From: Anoplolepis gracilipes
Taxonomy: Eukaryota; Arthropoda; Insecta; Hymenoptera; Formicidae
Assembly (NCBI RefSeq): GCF_047496725.1
Contig: NC_132977.1
Location: 12,472,001 to 12,536,000, forward strand
DNA length: 64,000 nt
Reading direction: 5' to 3'
Shown here one piece after another: positions 10,241 to 20,521 of the stretch (position 1 is its first letter; every line of letters starts with the position of its first letter). The position numbers were made by a program, and so were the translations under genes. Below the pieces are notes generated by a model. That model saw only the letters and a list, made by a program, of their open reading frames with translations. It was not told where the DNA came from and made no database searches.

Positions 10241-10482
10241 TCATAACAATCTTTTATCATCGGCGCTGGACCGTCAATGTGCGTTCGTTGCCACGGTCGA
10301 TTGTAATGTTCGAAACAGCGACGATAGGTCTGAACCTCCGAATCCGTCTTTATGTATTCCGGAAGTTTGTTCCACAGACGTTCCACGTACGACCAAACTG
10401 TTTCAATAAAATAATCTTCGGTATATATTGCAACTGTTCTGAGGTTGAGAATATCACAGTCATCCGACAGTGAAAGAAACAT
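10222..10482 (-). CDS. Small 86-aa protein upstream of the PLA2 gene
   Basis: The frame starts MFLSLSDDCDILN and ends NRPWQRTHIDGPAPMIKDCYECQRKP, with a C..C pair at the end. It is intact, begins about 100 bases from the divergent ATPase gene and overlaps the PLA2 start by 19 bases, as expected for the first gene of the leftward structural cluster. I believe the GPAPMIKDCYECQ ending recurs in insect Polintons but cannot confirm it here. Function unknown. Confidence 0.55.
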   Translation of the reverse strand: MFLSLSDDCDILNLRTVAIYTEDYFIETVWSYVERLWNKLPEYIKTDSEVQTYRRCFEHYNRPWQRTHIDGPAPMIKDCYECQRKP

Positions 10483-10517
10483 ATTTGGTACTGAGCGGTT
10501 TCGATTTGATGCGCATC

Positions 10518-10525
10518 TATAAATA
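10518..10525 (+). promoter_or_regulatory. TATA box between divergent Polinton gene clusters
   Basis: TATAAATA stands in the 100-base gap between the leftward 86-aa gene (start 10482) and the rightward ATPase gene (start 10583). It lies 65 bases upstream of the ATPase ATG, a good distance for a short 5' leader. The leftward promoter is not obvious. Confidence 0.5.
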
Positions 10526-10582
10526 GGCTCTCCTCATCCTTCTCTTCCTCATAAAGTATCGTTAAGTCTGATTAGACAAGTC

Positions 10583-11272
10583 ATGCGATTCGTGCTACAA
10601 CCAACGGTAATTAAAGTAACAAATTTTGACAATAGACCAATGCTTGAAAAAGAAATACACAAACATGGAAAAATGTTACCGAATACAATACGCGGTCTCA
10701 TTTGCGGCCCTTCGAATTGCGGTAAAACTAACTTGTTGATAAGCTTGATAGAAAGTCCAAACAGCATACGCTTTGAAAATTTATACATATATTCAAAATC
10801 GCTTCAACAACCAAAATATCAATATTTGGAAAATTTACTATCATCGATAGATGAAATTGGTTAGTTTACGTTCTCTAATAACAGCGATGTCATTCCATCG
10901 AGAGAGGCGCTTCCGAATTCGGTTTTTATCTTCGATGACGTGGCATGCGACAAGCAAGATACGATAAGAGAGTACTTCTCAATGGGTCGACACTCAAGCG
11001 TCGATTGTTTCTATCTCTGTCAAACGTATGCCAAGATACCCAAGCATCTTATACGCGACAATGCTAATCTGTTGATTTTATTTAAACAAGACGGTACAAA
11101 CTTGCGACATGTGTACAACGATCATGTAAATACTGATATGTCGTACGATGATTTTAGCGCGTTATGCCAAAAATGTTGGCAGCACAAGTATGGATTTCTA
11201 GCAATTGACAAAGACAGTTCAATGAGCAATGGACGTTACAGAAGAGGTTTTAATGAATTTGCGGTACCGTAA
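10583..11272 (+). pseudogene. Polinton genome-packaging ATPase (FtsK/HerA, A32-like) with in-frame stop
   Basis: Start MRFVLQPTVIKV. Residues 42-49 read GPSNCGKT (Walker A). A TAG at 10862-10864 interrupts the frame. Reading on in the same frame gives FIFDDV (Walker B, about 10925-10942) and a C-terminal half with GRHSSVDCFYLCQTYAKIP, NLLILFKQD and YGFLAID, all typical of the family. So a single nonsense codon splits an otherwise continuous frame of about 230 codons. The family pumps the element's DNA into particles. A TATA box lies upstream. Unless the stop is read through, the enzyme is lost. Confidence 0.85.
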
Positions 11273-11326
11273 AATGATCAGTTGCTATCGAAACATTGAC
11301 AGAGCAACGTCTACATAAAAAAAAAC

Positions 11327-12404
11327 ATGAGTGATCGTGAAAAGATTGCGCGAAAAATTCTACAGACGAGCGAGTCAATTCGCAAAAAATATCGCGCGTT
11401 AAAAACTGGTAAAATTGAGGAAGATGTAGCGTTGGAGAAACAGTTTAAGCCGATTAGCGAGCCTCTAAAACAGCTTGTTCAAAATACCATCGATGTAGAA
11501 TCCGACGTATCGAAAATCGAGCCGTTCGATATACTCGAAAAAGACCATGTGGAAAAGAAAATTATTAAAGTTAAAAAACGACCAAGAATCTCATTGAATG
11601 ATTTGAGCTCAAAGCAAAAACGATCAAACGTCTCATTAAATGATTTGCCGATAACTTCTACACCGAATCAAAGACGAACGATACCGGACACATCTACTCA
11701 GATAGAAATTGCGCAACCGCGTCAATTATCGTACGAGCAACCACCCGTCGACGAAATTTTTGAAACCACACCCGATTCGTTGGTTACAACGGTACAACGT
11801 GAATTGCAAACGTCCGCAGGTGTAAATTTCGAGAGCATTTAGGTCCACTCGGACAAAAATATATATTAACTGTTATGAATCAAGATAAAGATAAAGCTAT
11901 GGATTATGTGTACGGCATTAAGTTTTCTAACGATGGAATAATTCTCGGTGATAAACATTTTGACGTAGACATGATAATATAATTATCAATAAAGTAAAAT
12001 ATACGGGAACGCCTGGTCTCTATGAATTAATTTTCAAAAAAATCCCCGACGATGAAATATACACCGAAGATGATTTGCTTAAATATAAAAGTATATTACT
12101 AGCGACGAATGCGCATAAACTTGGGAACAAAGCACATAATCCAGTATTAGGGACTAAAAGATATAAGTATAAAAATGTAATTGCACCGTTATTGTCTAGC
12201 AGAAAAGCTGGAAAAGGTATACTACCGCGCGCTATGACTCTAAACAACAATAAGATCGAGTACGTGCATTGGAACGATCCAAACGAGTTGGTAGATCGTC
12301 TGCGATTACTGGATGCTTCGCGTCGAGCCGGTAACAATGCTCACGACAATGAAATCATGTCGATTATCGAAGAACTTCGCGAAGATGGTCTTATTATAAA
12401 TTGA
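11327..12404 (+). pseudogene. Conserved Polinton protein of ~360 residues, two frameshifts
   Basis: ATG at 11327 opens a charged, coiled N-terminal part (MSDREKIARKILQTSESIRKKYRALKTGK) with two RISLNDL-like repeats, open to 11842. Near 11840 the coding continues in another frame (GPLGQKY) to about 11980. It then continues in a third frame (YTGTPGLYELIFKK, YTEDDLLKYKSILLATNAH) to the stop at 12404, which overlaps the next frame as TTGA. The GTPGLYELIFKK and YKSILLATNAH blocks are ones I recognise from a conserved but functionally unassigned Polinton protein. Two single-base changes make this copy non-functional. Confidence 0.7.
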
Positions 12405-12835
12405 ATGATGTCTCGACAAAACTAATCAGTCGATCAGCGTCGCGTGACACTTTACGAAGCGTCGGAAAAAAAATGCCTATCAACAAATTTGGCTTATTCG
12501 ATTCAAGAAATGATGCAACCGGTACAAACGGCTCTTGGGATAGATTGGTAAAAAGTTATGTGCACGAAAACGCTCTGTGTCGCGTCGTTACAGACTTCGA
12601 TGCGAGGTCGCGTAAGATTCGCCGTGTAGCGCAACCTGAGGCTGACACCGATGCCGTCAACAAATTGTACGTGCAGTCCTGCGTTAAAAGATTAATGAAT
12701 CGACAGAAAGAATCAGACGAGAAGCTTACTTCGCTTGAGAAGGACATGCGAGCATTACAGATTGCGCTAAACAATCTTCAACGCGCGGCTAACGCTAACT
12801 CAGAGACAGTTATCAACCCGAATGAGCATCAGTGA
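12401..12835 (+). CDS. Conserved Polinton protein with fibre-like DAVNKLYV block
   Basis: An open frame overlaps the preceding stop. No ATG is present at its beginning. The first in-frame ATG is at 12473 (MPINKFGLFDSR), giving 120 residues, or the true start may lie in another frame at 12405-12410. Visible blocks are NKFGLFD, CRVVTDFDARSRKIRRVAQP and DTDAVNKLYVQ, followed by a coiled coil (EKLTSLEKDMRALQIALNNLQ). The R-x-I-x-x-V...D-x-D-A-V-x-K-x-Y-V pattern occurs in virus fibre and tail proteins, so a structural or spike role is possible. That is inference. Confidence 0.55.
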   Translation: MNDVSTKLISRSASRDTLRSVGKKMPINKFGLFDSRNDATGTNGSWDRLVKSYVHENALCRVVTDFDARSRKIRRVAQPEADTDAVNKLYVQSCVKRLMNRQKESDEKLTSLEKDMRALQIALNNLQRAANANSETVINPNEHQ

Positions 12836-13236
12836 ACGAGTTAGGAGCGGCTATCGAACGGTTATCGAACAGCTACGAAGGATTATCGAACGGCTGCGAA
12901 CAATTATCGAACCGCTACGAAGAATTACCGAACTGCTATCTAACTACAATGAGTGGCAGTGGTAGTGAACGACCTAGCAGCAACAGCAGCAGCAGCAACA
13001 GCCTCGAACGAGGCTATCAACATCTCAAGCAGGGCTGCGAACGAGGCTACGAACACGTTCTTCACGGCTACACTCAAGGTTACAAACAACTCAAAAACTC
13101 CTACAATCGTTCGAAAGACGTCTGTGAATGAGGCTACGAACGGGTCAAAAGCGGCTACGAACGAGTCAAAAACGACTGTGAAAAAGGCTGCGAACGGGTC
13201 AAGAACGATTTTCGAATGGGTGAAGGACGGCGGTGA
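12832..13236 (+). pseudogene. Tandem-repeat reading frame with two in-frame TGA codons
   Basis: The frame encodes about four copies of a YEGLSNGCEQLSNR-type decapeptide repeat (12860-12940). A Ser/Gly stretch and a second array (GYERVKSGYERVKNDCEKG-type) follow up to 13200. TGA codons occur at 13129-13131 and 13234-13236, and the same frame continues into the integrase N-terminus. No ATG starts it (first in-frame ATG 12950). It could be a degenerate spike-like repeat protein, a C-terminal extension of the preceding gene, or non-coding satellite. Another frame (12953-13276) is also open because the repeat unit is divisible by three. Confidence 0.4.
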
Positions 13237-13341
13237 ACAACGCAAGAACGGATTAAGAACGGATCGGAAAACGTGAAAAAAATAAAAAACATAGAAAAAA
13301 CGGAACTTAAAGAACGGTTATTAAAGGATGATAAAGGAAAA

Positions 13342-14326
13342 ATGAGTGATAAAAAAGCAAACAACAAACAACCATCGAGAAAAACTGACAAAGCAAAGAA
13401 TCAACATAGTTTGGAGAGACGGCAGTTGGTAAACGAGCTGCACGCGCCAGCGAGAAAAAATTTTCCCCAAAGACACGTCATAGTGCGGGGATACGATGAT
13501 CTGTGGCAAGCCGACATCGTCGAGATGCGTCCGTATGCTCGAGTCAACAAGGGATACAATTACTCACTGTTATCGATGTGTTGAGCAAGTATGCGTGGGT
13601 CATACCGCTCAAGAGTAAAGGTGGAAGCGAGACGGCCGATGCAATTGCAGAGATAATTCGAGACGATGCGAGATACCCAAAAAATTTTCAAACCGATCAA
13701 GGAAAAGAATTTTACAATGCAAATGTACAAAACCTCATGAAGAAACACGATATTAATCATTATTCGACATATTCCGTCATGAAAGCCTCGATCGTAGAAC
13801 GCTTCAATCGTACTTTGAAGAATAAAATGTGGAAAATGTTTACGCTCAATGGAAACTACAAGTGGATCGACGAACTATCGAGACTCGTTGAAGAGTACAA
13901 CACGCAAAACATCGCACTATCGGTATGAGACCTGTCGATGTTACTCCAGCCGTCGCGGAGAAACTTTTACATACGGTGTACAGCAACGTAAAGATTGCGG
14001 CGCCTGCGAAATTTAAAATAGGCGATTCGGTGCGCGTGAGTAAATTCAAGACTTTATTCGAAAAAGGCTACACACCAAATTGGACCACCGAAGTGTTTGA
14101 AATTGTTAAGATACAGAAAACTAATTCCGTGACATATATATTAAAAGATTCGCGCGGAAATCCCGTTGCCGGTGGATTTTACGAATACGAACTACAACGC
14201 GTTGCTAATCCCGATATATATCTTGTGGAAAAGATATTGAGGAAGAGAGGGGATGAAGTTTTTGTGAAATGGTTGGGATTCGATAGTTCACGGAATTCTT
14301 GGATACATAAAAATAATGTATTGTAA
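13342..14326 (+). pseudogene. Polinton integrase (retroviral-type DDE) with C-terminal chromodomain, frameshifted
   Basis: The likely start is MSDKKANNK. The basic N-terminal region leads to LWQADIVEM (first Asp, about 13510-13526). A frameshift near 13555 moves to TVIDVLSKYAWVIPLKS. TDQGKEF carries the second Asp and SIVERFNRTLK the Glu (about 13690-13815). A second frameshift near 13915 leads to GMRPVDVTP, a KFKIGDSVRVSK SH3-like region and a chromodomain at 14209-14323 (YLVEKILRKRG, VKWLGFDSS.NSWI). The family inserts the element and makes the 6-bp duplication, and the chromodomain may guide it to chromatin. All catalytic residues are visible but lie in three frames, so the copy is dead. 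Confidence 0.88.
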
Positions 14327-14402
14327 AAATATAACAAATATTATATAAAGTTTACATATATAAATATATATAATATTCAAATATATACACTTTTTTCTTT
14401 TT

Positions 14403-17400
14403 TTACAACGGTATTCTGTAATGCCCCCATGGTAGCGTATCGATACTTTTAGATATTATATACCGTTTATCATCATGTGAACTTAGAGCAATTTTTTTCT
14501 GCCGCATGGTATATACTTTATGCATTTTTGATCTTATATTCGATTGCTGTCGCGTCATTTCAATTCCTTCGTTCAAACACTGCATGTAATTGTCAAATGT
14601 TATCGTTTTCGCGACGACGCTATTCTTGACACCTTTTACCTTTTTCGTATCCTTTTTACCATCTACTTTTAGCGTATACATTTTTGCTCTAAGCCCGACA
14701 AATTCTGTCGTTATCATACCGTTGTTTTCATCCTTCATCAGACCCGGTACCTTTTTATTCACGAGCGGTATACCGTACGCATTGTCTATCGCATAGTCGC
14801 TCGTGTCGAACTTGCCGATGTCGCGCTTCATATTCTCGTACACGTCTTCGCACTCAATGTGATATATGAGACTATCCGTGTCGGTGTACATGACTTTACA
14901 TTTTTCTCTATACATTGGAATCATGTAATCGTGATGAAATTCGTACAAACACATCTTGGATACATCAAGTATACATATATCTACATAGATTGGTTTGTAA
15001 AACTTCACCTCGAGTCTACGCAATTCCACAGCGATTAAATTTTCCGAAAAAACGCTCCTGCTATGAAAATTTGGTTTCGCGATCATTGCCTCTGCACCGT
15101 ACCTATCGTCCCATTTTGTTATAAGTTTAATATCTACGCGATTGCGCATATTTTCCATCGTTTTGCCGAAAACTGCATTATTCATTAATTTGTATAAATT
15201 TTTTTCAAAATCATTTTTCGCCATTGTTCTAAATTGCGTGTTTAATTCAATATATGTACGTAACCATGGAGATTGCGCGAATTGTAATATGCGATGAATT
15301 TTTGTAACGCGAAGACCGTGTCGCGTACATTGCTGCAGATTGCGGTAGTGTATTACGTATCGTTTCTTATCGTATAAGGTTGCGAGCAACTTGTTCTCTC
15401 TCTTGCCGGGTGGTTTGTCACGCGTCGGACAAAACGGTAAGTCAGTATGCGCGTCGTGAAGATGTTGCGGGTACTCGAGATCGACTTCGAAGATATAGCC
15501 TGTAGGCAAATCGGACGCGATCAATGATAGATCAAAATTGCATATATTGTCGACCCATTGAAAACTAGCGTAAGGCAAAAGTTGACACATTACCCATCCG
15601 TATAAATTATTTACATCGAAATACATTAGATACGATGACGGTTTCAATGGGTCGTATGACTGCATGTACTTGTTATTAGCATGCGCGTATCTGTTGGAAC
15701 ATTAACTCAAACCACCGCGTATACCTCGTTCTATAAACATTACCATATCGATGTCAGTGAGCAATTCAAACTTAATATTTGTATGCTTCAACATGGCATC
15801 CCACGTGTATCCGGGCAGAGTATAGTAATGCGCAGGGTCGAGCCCGTAACTCTTGATACAATTGTCACGAAAATTTTCAAAAACATCGCCTAATAACAAG
15901 ACATCGATTTTTAAATATAGATCGCTATATTCGCCTAGCGTTCTGATGGAGAATCGGTTCCAAACAGTCTCGGCGTGCGCGTAATCGCTCTCGGATACTG
16001 TGTCATCGGTCAAGGAACTGTAAAATAATTCGCGCGGAGGTAACATGTATCGTGCAATTTATCTACACAATCGATATATTCGTACGGAAAGACACCTTTT
16101 CGCGTTAACAGATCAAAGTCTTCTACCTGCAAATTTTGATATTCAGATTGTAAAATTTTTAATTTATCTTTACTGAGAAAAGATGCTAATTTGTTGAGAC
16201 TTGTTGTGAGAAATTTAAAAGAATCGATGAAACGTAATTTAATATGATTTCGCGAATTGTCTTCCGTAAGTTTAACATCTTTCGTAAATGAAATGTATTT
16301 TTCTTTAGTTATCGAAAGTAGATCGATTCTTCTTTCGAATGCTGTGGCTATTTCCTCGATTATAAAATGTGAATCGTAACCGGATAAATTGTGGAAAATA
16401 ATTGGAATATAAAAGGATTCCTTATAATTTAGATTGCAATTTGAATGCGCGGGACCTCTGTACCGCCCACTGAGGTGGCAATGATCGTGTACGCGCGTAT
16501 CGTCTTCCACGAATGGTTTCTCACATATGTAACATTGAGTAGCGCTGTTAAACTTTTCCAATTCTTCACGCGTCAAATTTATCATGGGAAGATTTGTAGA
16601 TAAAATTGTTTTCACGCGCGTTGCTAAATTTTTTAATTCTTCAGCAAACCATGCGACGCAATTGGCTTCGCGACGAGAATGATACGCGGACAACGAATTA
16701 TCGTACGAGCAATGTACATAATAAGCGATACTAAACACTTGATGATGCTGGTATAAATTTTTTTCTGCTTCTTCTTCTTTGTCCGTCTTTCTCAAAACAC
16801 ATTCCAGGTCGGCATACACGACGAAAGGAACCTGCTCCTTCCTGTTATAGTTGTTAAAAGCGAGCCACTTATCTTTATCGCTCGGTAATCGAATAGCGCA
16901 GTCATTCATCTTCTCGCAGTCTACAGTATGTGACTGTAGTTTCTCATTCGAATAAAAATAATGTAGACATCTATAAAAAAGAAATAATAATTATATATAT
17001 ATTTTAACATTTATAAAAAATAGAAATAATAATTATATATTTATTTTGAAAAAAAATCAATAATATTAAATATACATACATACCGATCACAGATATATTT
17101 TTGTCCATTGTGTTTATTGAGTTGCGAACTCACGAGTCGCGATAAATTCTTGATCCACGCGAAATGTCCGATATCTTGCGCATCTTGAATGTAGAGCAAA
17201 TTGGCGTGCTTGTCCCTCTTTTGCTCCGAAAGACGAATAGGAACAATATTTTCGTTTTCGATGGTATACACATTGATTGAAATATTGTTGTTAATTTCAA
17301 ACTTTTTAATTTAATTAAGAGTCACTGGAAACTTAATGTCTCGAAGATTTAGCACATCCGTGTAACGCGGGTACGATAATTCTCGTTCAACCCTTCTTTC

Positions 17401-18153
17401 AGCGGGATACATAGCAGTCACTGCCCATGCAAAACATGCATTGTCTTTGGATCGCACGTTAACTATCGCTCGCTTCATCATTATCTTTCGCGGTAATATA
17501 ATATGACATCCCGCACGCATAAGATTATATTTATTTATATTTACAGTCAAATTAAGTATACGCAATAATGTCCACCCACTATCACGTTCTTGAAATTCTT
17601 CGAGAGATGCTAAAGTGGGCTCGATAACACGTTGCTCGTACCATTCGCGTAAATCAGATGTACGAAATAGTTCACAGTTTTTTGTACTTACACTTTTATC
17701 GTCGTGCTTTTCACCCGCCACAAACTCACCGTTAAATATAGTATTCACTTTCACACTGCAGTGTGTTTCGATAGTGTCTCGCACATGTTCGAGCACGATA
17801 TCACTCGCGTCTTCGAGAAACTGGCGAGGTTCGATATAATTGCTATTGATTATCGCACCAGTCGATATACGGTTCTCGAACGCTGTATCAATTTCTCGCC
17901 AAAATAGTGCAGCTTGATGCGCGCTGTGTCCGGCACCCGCGTGTACGAAACGTTTGCGCAACGCATTTTTCAGTCCTTCGAGTCGCGCGATCTTTGCGAT
18001 CAACAATTGTCGATATCCGATCGATATTCGCGGTCGTTTAATTCGACTCTGCTCTTCCAACGACTTGATATAATCATCGCATCGCACCTCCCACGCAAAG
18101 TACTCCTCCACCGAATTTATCAAGGTGGATTGATGCGTTAAAACCTGCTCCAT
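14403..18153 (-). pseudogene. Protein-primed family B DNA polymerase of the Polinton, broken
   Basis: ATG at 18153 (MEQVLTHQS) opens a ~280-residue N-terminal region. An in-frame TAA at 17313-17311 follows FPVTLN. Coding continues to a GTATGT donor (17083) and an acceptor at 16971, a 113-nt intron splitting the CDRC zinc knuckle. Exon 2 has YADLECVL (Exo I), a CYICEKPF...HDHCH...GPAH.NCN zinc/HNH-like block, and FHNLSGYDSHF (Exo II). A frameshift near 16046 and an in-frame TAA at 15704-15702 follow. Then come YFDVNNLYG (motif A), KLMNNAVFGK (motif B) and YTDTDSLIYHI (motif C). About 1,200 codons, normal for the family. Three lesions mean it cannot replicate the element. Confidence 0.9.
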
Positions 18154-18317
18154 TTTTTTACATATAAGGTACACTCGTGCAAGCTTCGACAATAATGGCG
18201 AGATGTGACTCTCTGTTCTGATTTATATCTAATCGTTATATTCTTTTCACGTTGCGAAAACGTCTTTCGTATAAACATCCGTCATTTCGATAATATCACG
18301 TCTCTTTATCTCACGCA

Positions 18318-18418
18318 TATTTCGTGGTAATGTAATATAATATGACATCATCTACGCATAGGATTATATTTATAATTTATAATCAAATTAAATATACATA
18401 ATAATGCCCACCCACTAT
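18318..18418. repeat. Duplicated piece of polymerase coding sequence upstream of the polymerase
   Basis: These ~100 bases match 17487-17586, inside the polymerase N-terminal coding region, in the same orientation at roughly 85-90 percent by eye (for example GGTAATNTAATATAATATGACATC). The copy runs straight into the inner inverted repeat at its CCCACCCACTAT block. The gap 18154-18317 has no gene. Confidence 0.65.
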
Positions 18419-18624
18419 GCGACACGTTATTCTTTAGCGCAAACATTCGTACTGTCGGCGCGTTATTCTTTAGCGCAAACATCCGTACTGTCGACGGTCT
18501 GTTTATGTTATCATTTAGCCAAAAATTTTATCTCACGCTTTGTCGTATACATTTGTAACCGAATATTTCAATCGTTGTATACATTTGATTAGATTTCATC
18601 ATACGACAGCCGCACACACGGCAC
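18401..18624. repeat. Inner inverted repeat, right copy
   Basis: Reverse complement of 5327-5513, with an extra tandem copy of a 41-bp unit (CGTTATTCTTTAGCGCAAAC...). It lies upstream of the spliced gene at 18807, and the shared GATACTAAACTATT block occurs at about 18758-18771 (reverse orientation). Probably a mirrored promoter and leader. Confidence 0.8.
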
Positions 18625-18806
18625 TCGGGAAAGCACGTGGGGACACGATTTTTAATAATTTCTAGCAGCCTTACATTGACGCTTACAAAATTACGTCACA
18701 AATACTCCCCTCCTCATTACGTTTTGCGATATTACAAATTGATCGCAGTACTTTCAATAGTTTAGTATCGCATCAGTTGTCCGTGCATAAGGTTGTACTA
18801 AAAAAA

Positions 18807-19549
18807 ATGTGCTCCACAAAAGAAACCAGCAAGATGAATTTTTACATTCCGATTGAGAACGGTAAAATTCAATCAAAGAAAATGTAAGTTTTAATTATTT
18901 TCTAAATATTATTTTCTAAAAATTATTTTCTAAATATTATTTTTTATTATATTTCAATATTTTATATAGCGTTTCATCTCGTCGTGCGGTTTGCATACTT
19001 GGAAGAAGGTATATCTTAACCCCGACATCTTACAAATATTTGGAGATTGGAATAAGCGTTGGAGCTATGTCGTATGTCGAATTGATACTTGGTGACAACC
19101 GAGGTAATCGATTAGTATTGCCTATCGTACTCTGGCACTCATTGATGCAGAAACGTACAGACATTGAACGACATGTACAATCGACTGAAAGTCAACCATT
19201 ATGGATCTGTGATCTATCTATCCAAATGATCGCATTAAACGGATCGAGAATTATTAAATTAACATTATCTAATAAGTCTTTGTATATGCAACCTCAAACA
19301 TTATTACATTTATTCGATTTTGAAGATTGTATCGATCATATGCATTCATGGTTGTGTCAAAATACACATTTCGTGAATGAAAAATTTAAACAATTTTGTA
19401 ACGTTTTGCAACGTAACAATATTACTGATGTAAATGATGCTGTGAAAGCGATTCGCGAGAGTGACGCGTTCGATAGCGGATCACTCGTAGATTGCGAATT
19501 GTTGGCGTGTGCTATAAATGATATACTTTATGATACTTATAACAAATAA
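18807..19549 (+). CDS. Polinton right-arm spliced gene, 218 residues, possible PC4-like domain
   Basis: Exon 1 (18807-18883) starts MCSTKETSKMNFYIPIENGK and ends at a GTAAGT donor. An 86-nt intron ends TATATAG at 18969. Exon 2 (18970-19549) keeps the frame to a TAA stop. Exon joining leaves no stop. The part after the junction (RRYILTPTSYKYLEIG...YVELILGDNRGNRLVLPIVLW) has the beta-rich pattern ending in W..L seen in PC4-like transcription coactivator domains, which is a weak resemblance. The C-terminal part has several Cys and acidic residues. Family not recognised with certainty. It reads outward from the inner inverted repeat. Confidence 0.6.
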
Positions 19550-19895
19550 AAAATAAAAAAATTATTATTAACATTAATGTTTTTCTTCACACTATTTTAT
19601 TCTACGACTCTTCCTCCTTCTCCTCCTCCTGGCGCTCTCTTAGTCTCAGTCAAACAAAGACGTTTACCTTTCATAGGATCATATGCATAGTCTGTTTAGA
19701 AAGAGATACTCTATCTAGAGAGAGATGAGATATGGGATCTCGTGTATATATTTGAGATAAATGCGCGTGGCGCGTGGTTAGTTTTTTCCTATACGCTCTA
19801 AGAAGAAGCTTATTACGTGCTCGTGTCGCGAGGAAATCTATGAATTGTGCTCATGTCGCGAGTAAATCTATGCGTTGCGCGTGTGTCTTCCGAAT

Positions 19896-20423
19896 ATGGA
19901 TGAAAATAATGGTGATGATTATTTTATGATAATTTCCGATGAAGAAGACTCCGACATTGAAGTGCCGCTTTTAGAACTATCTAGTGATGATAATGACAAT
20001 AACGCCAATATTGGAAATATCGGTTTCGATGTTATCGAAAATAATGGTGATATTAATATGAACAATTCTGACGAAGAGGGTGATTTGGACGTTGAAGTAC
20101 AATGCTTAGCTGACAGTGACTATGAAAGTGATGAAAGTGTTTTCGAAGACAGAATCGATCGTGATTGGGACTTAGCGGATATTAATTCGTATAATAAACT
20201 AACAAGAATGTGTTGCATATATTTTTGTTATGCAACTGCAGATGGCACATACTTCTGCACATCGTGCTTTATAAGAATGGCGTACCTTTTTGATGAGATT
20301 TGTGCTGTGCGGGAACATTCGATTAATATTTACGCATTAATACTCGGATTATTTTGTAGTGAGTGTCGAACTCCATTATTTCAAATTTTTCCTTGCAATA
20401 TGTGTCCGATTTGCATGACTTAA
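19896..20423 (+). CDS. Acidic protein with C-terminal cysteine pairs, Polinton right arm
   Basis: I chose the ATG at 19896 (MDENNGDDYFMIIS) because the longer open frame lacks an ATG. About 100 residues of Asp/Glu/Asn-rich sequence are followed by a cysteine-rich domain: RMCCIYFC, GTYFCTSCF, GLFCSECRTPLF and NMCPICM. The CxxC pairs suggest zinc binding, possibly a RING-like or zinc-ribbon fold. An acidic arm plus zinc domain would fit a transcription regulator, but I do not recognise the family. The frame is intact. The upstream 19550-19895 holds no other gene, only a C/T-rich and GAGA-rich stretch. Confidence 0.55.
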   Translation: MDENNGDDYFMIISDEEDSDIEVPLLELSSDDNDNNANIGNIGFDVIENNGDINMNNSDEEGDLDVEVQCLADSDYESDESVFEDRIDRDWDLADINSYNKLTRMCCIYFCYATADGTYFCTSCFIRMAYLFDEICAVREHSINIYALILGLFCSECRTPLFQIFPCNMCPICMT

Positions 20424-20521
20424 GACTTGTGTGAATACTACAAAAAAACTATTATTATTATTATTGCGTAAGTGTCGCACATACACCGAGGACTTATGTG
20501 TAAAAACCAAACAAACTATTA

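Noticed and set aside
10862..17313. In-frame stops at 10862, 15702 and 17311 as a possible alternative genetic code
   Set aside because: TAG, TAA and TGA all occur as breaks, frameshifts are also present, and intact genes end normally with TAA/TGA. Decay explains it better.
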